Source: Prostheceraeus crozeri
Taxonomy: Eukaryota > Platyhelminthes > Polycladida > Euryleptidae
Direction of reading: 5' to 3'
NCBI GenBank assembly: GCA_907163375.1
Contig: CAJQUW010002215.1
Coordinates: forward strand, 930,001 to 994,000
Length of the DNA: 64,000 nt
Under the pieces are notes generated by a model. The model saw only the letters and a program-made list of their open reading frames with translations, made no database searches and was not told where the DNA came from. Made by a program: the position numbers and the translations under genes. How positions within the stretch are numbered: position 1 is the stretch's first letter; every line of letters starts with the position of its first letter. Below, in pieces: positions 60,761-64,000 of this stretch.

Positions 60761-62465
60761 TCGTTTTCATCATTTTTCCAAAATTCCACTCTTTCTTGAA
60801 ATTATTTTCAAATGGTGGACACATAGGCGGGTGCAGCTCATTTCCATTCTCAAAAACCAAAGACCCTATCTATCTCAAGCTTGCACTCATCAGTCTCCCA
60901 TGCTCCTTCTTCATACTTCAATGTGCTTCATGGTGATTCAAGGGTCCCTCATGAAGTTCAGAAAAGTTTAACTCATGAAAAACTTCATATGCCTTACAAC
61001 CTGTAAAAACCGCCACTTCCTATATTGTCCGATATGTAATGTGTTATTCACTGTATACCCATCCCACGAATGCCTCCTTGCCTTGTGACTGATTAATGTG
61101 AGATGTTTAATTACACTGAATTTGCTGTATTGGATTCGCATTTTTCGTTTTTTGTGCTGTAGTATGTATTGACTGCTACTGCAATCAGTGTTATATCTGG
61201 AACTCTTATGCCTTTATAATCAGTATAACAGTGAATTAGCCCTAAATCTGTATTGTCAATAATGCTTGTAAATCAATTTATTGAATATCGACATCAGTGA
61301 GATATGTATTTAGTATCGAATCAAGTTTTAGTCATACTATGATATGTTACCCTGAAACCTATAATAGAACGCCACATGTAATGGACTGCCACCCTGTCGA
61401 AGTGCTTGGAAAATAGACCGCCACCCTGTAACAGACCGCAACTTCCTCTTATTCGTCAGTATAAGTAGTGAGTAGCCTACTTGCTGTCGATATGTATGAT
61501 GTGATATAGTAGGGCTTGTCCGATATGGGATATGTCTTGGTGTCTTTTGAATGTGTCTTTCACTTATTCATTATTAACGTTTAAAACTTTATTGAGTGCC
61601 TGTCATGTTAACGATTTGTGTTGCTGATTATCCTGTTTTCTAGCAGAACGCATTTTTTTCAACAGAAAGCATGTTTTGGTGGTGACACAAAAAATTAATG
61701 TTCTGAATTAAAGTGGTGTTACAATGAAAAATGAGTATGGATGCGAGATGATGGAATGCGATGATGCGGTGATACAAAATGATATTTAAATATGACTGCT
61801 ATGACAGTTTATTACAGGTTTTACCTTGCCCCCTTATTACAGTCTCTCTTTCATCCAGCTTCATCACTTTCATCTAGCTCCAAGGCGCTCTACTGAAATC
61901 CGATGCCCTTGTGAGGCTTCAGGCGTCCTCATCAATAAAATACAAAAATAGGAAAATATATGTAATAATTCTCAAAAGCTGAAAAGATATGTGACCACAT
62001 GTGGATTTGAAATCACATTAAATTCGTGGTCTGCAGCACGTGACGGTGAAATTGACACCCTTTCATAGGGATCTGGCATTCTTAAGCGCCCCTCTCAACT
62101 TTTCTTCGGCGCCTTTTGTACAGCGACCACATTCCTATCAAGCACGTATTTTATATCGTCATTAATTTTGTATTAGCAAATGACCTTGAATAAAAATGTA
62201 ATCAACGTTACTATTTGTTGCCTTCTAATGTTTTGCGCTTATTGAATCGTGGTAAATACAATCTGCTGTGCATTATAATCAATTGGAAAGGGACTGATTT
62301 TTCTCTATTAAATTATGGCAAATTGGTTTGAGAAATCAATCGGTTAATAAAATCATTTCACTTTATCCCGATGTGATTTCAAAGAGCCGAGCTTGCTTCA
62401 TGACCAAACTGTCACAATAAATTGCACCAGGCTTATCACATGATATGATGTGTGTGTTCGTGACT
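60761..62465. other. Unassigned intron sequence
   Basis: A phrase of the type CCTGTAAAAACCGCCACTTCCT at about 60999 recurs in variant form at about 61427 (CCTGTAACAGACCGCAACTT), a diverged direct repeat. No gene, and no NCAPG exon was found. Confidence 0.4.
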
Positions 62466-62850
62466 GTTCGTTCGTGACCGCACTTCTCGAAACTTATGAA
62501 CTGCTAGTAATCAAACGTCTCTAGATTTCTTTTCAGCATTTAAGTTGATCAAATAGCATACTAATCTATTCAATCAGAGCAAATTTCGTGATGAAGAATC
62601 CAGAGCTTTGGAGGTTATTAACGTTTACATATTTTCGAAAAAGTCGTGTCGTTCTGTGTTCGTTCGTGACCACTCAAACTATTGTATTTTAAACCATCAA
62701 ATACACATTTTTCATCGGTTTGGCTAGTGTTCCATAAACAGTGAATATTGCAGCCAATTCAAATGAAGTATGATTATCACCGGTTCAATAGGTTAGGAAT
62801 GACAATCAGAAATGTAACAATAGATCCTGCAAAGTTCGTTCGTGACTGCG
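62466..62850. repeat. Diverged ~180-190-bp tandem repeat
   Basis: The phrase GTTCGTTCGTGAC occurs at about 62466, 62658 and 62834, at spacings of 192 and 176 bp. The sequence between is poorly conserved. It may be an old satellite or the internal repeats of an element. Confidence 0.5.
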
Positions 62851-62873
62851 TGGAATTGCCCTTATCGATTAAC

Positions 62874-63470
62874 TCAAGGAGGCAAATCCGTGGAGTGGGA
62901 CAGAATAGACGTGGTCAACTCCGAAGTTGATGACAAGGAAACCAAATATGCGGGCAGCGCGAGATCTCGAAACCGGCGAACACCAAGACCACCGAATCGG
63001 GTAGATAAGGAAGTTTGACGAGAAATTGATGCTGTGAAATCAACATTCGAGATGGAGCTTGTACAGGTTAGGATGATTTCATCGAGAATCTCCAGGCATT
63101 CTCGGTCTTCTAAGACCGTTGCTGTTCTCGGAATATATTTAAATTTAGGGATAGAAAAGCAGTTTTTCAGCATGGCGAATCCAGTATGGGCATCGAGTAA
63201 ACTGATATAATGTGCAAATTTTTGTAGCTCTTGCTTCTTTTGATCGAAGGAATCAAGTTGATCATCAGATAATGGAGGAGACCCATTCGGAAAAGAGCAT
63301 GTATTTAGAATCGTTGATTTCAAGTCCTAATTTAAAATAATTTTAAGTCACTGAGATCGTTCCGGAACCCCGGCAATGGTTCCATCATCAAGGTACCATT
63401 TGGAAAGTTCTGACTTGATCTGTCGAATTGCCTTGTTCAGTTGGGGAACGCACCATTTTCTCCAAAGTGG
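62874..63470 (-). pseudogene. Retroelement reverse transcriptase fragment, family uncertain
   Basis: The minus strand first gives IKSELSKWYLDDGTIAG (63425 on) with the RT catalytic YLDD. After frame changes it gives HYISLLDAHTGFAMLKNCFS, PKFKYIPRTA and RFGGLGVRRFRDLALPAYLV. The last two blocks are common in an RT family widespread in invertebrate genomes that I cannot name with certainty. Stops and frameshifts make it broken. Confidence 0.65.
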
Positions 63471-64000
63471 TCACAGGAATCACACATGTCTGCGCCGGTA
63501 TCAGCAAGGTACACGAAGAAAGAGCATCTCTCGAAGAACCGGTCACTGAGTGTACTAGCGACCGGCTTCCACGTTTCCTGAGACGATGTTTACATACTGG
63601 ACTTCTGAGAATATCCCACCTGGCTTGCATTTTTCGTGCTTTGATTCCAAATTTGCGGTGCAAATGGCAGACACATTTGTCATTCTCGTTATTCTTCCCA
63701 ATTTTGAACGACTTTCTTTGGATTTGGGACACATTGAAATGTTGATAATTACAATGTTGCCTCATTTTGATCACTCAATCTGCAGCCTTTGCTATCTCCT
63801 CAGTGTCATTTATGTTGTGTGCACCTGCAGCTAAAGCGATGCGGACGTATGAAGGAAGCTGTGCTAGAAACAATGCGCAAAGTATCAGCGTTATGATTTA
63901 GTGACTGAAGTTTTCGTAAAGGCGTTTGTAAGACTCGTAAAAGTTGGCTTCCTGTCACTAAGACCCTAAATCAAAAGTAATTCGGCGTCTTTTTGAAATT
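63471..64000. other. Unassigned right edge
   Basis: Possibly the upstream part of the RT fragment, but no motif is clear. No NCAPG exon recognised. Confidence 0.35.

Noticed and set aside
58141-64000. A further NCAPG exon before the right edge
   Set aside because: I looked for the conserved block that follows exon 11 (CFEEAFLPTL-like) and saw none in the plus-strand frames. The region is mostly retroelement remnants.

Overview
The window is AT-rich animal DNA from one host locus that is packed with transposable elements. The one host gene I can identify is an orthologue of NCAPG (condensin I subunit CAP-G), on the + strand. Eleven coding exons run from 16100 to 58134. Every junction has GT..AG borders and a matching reading phase, giving 865 codons in order. 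The last part of the protein lies past the right edge. The organism is a metazoan, probably a marine invertebrate: short spliceosomal exons in long introns, many families of hAT, Tc1/mariner, Penelope, LINE and tRNA-SINE elements, and frequent TAGGCCTA and ACATGT words. An echinoderm-like or lophotrochozoan-like genome is a guess from those words only.

Layout. 1-1480: ~490-bp higher-order tandem repeats, a 22-bp minisatellite and a decayed THAP finger. 2527-2817: a MITE. 3598-5173: a broken Tc1 element with its own 61-bp intron and a 237-bp insertion. 5640-6270: a decayed hAT-type C-terminus with coiled coil. 6523-9205: a hAT element with an uninterrupted 621-residue transposase. 9436-10010: a perfect palindrome and a LINE fragment. 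11879-15332: a broken LTR-type pol fossil abutting a Penelope RT fragment. 16098 onward: NCAPG. Intron 1 holds two divergent LINEs in opposite orientation and a Penelope endonuclease end. Intron 2 holds a nest of three hAT-type elements. Intron 3 holds a SINE. Intron 4 holds a mariner-type element starting 23 bp after the donor and two copies of a CAGGGTGTC-ended family. Intron 6 holds a hAT within a hAT. Intron 8 holds a tRNA-SINE with a perfect 14-bp duplication. Intron 9 is about 93% one mariner element. Intron 10 holds a 4.4-kb hAT whose spliced transposase has lost its catalytic glutamate. After exon 11 the rest of the window is LINE/RT remnants and unassigned DNA.

The most notable points are the full exon-by-exon recovery of NCAPG, several transposons bounded exactly by terminal repeats and target duplications, and a shared design in at least seven unrelated DNA transposons: arrays of short palindromic motifs just inside the termini. 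I see no bacterial, CRISPR, operon or plasmid features, and no complete new host gene besides NCAPG.
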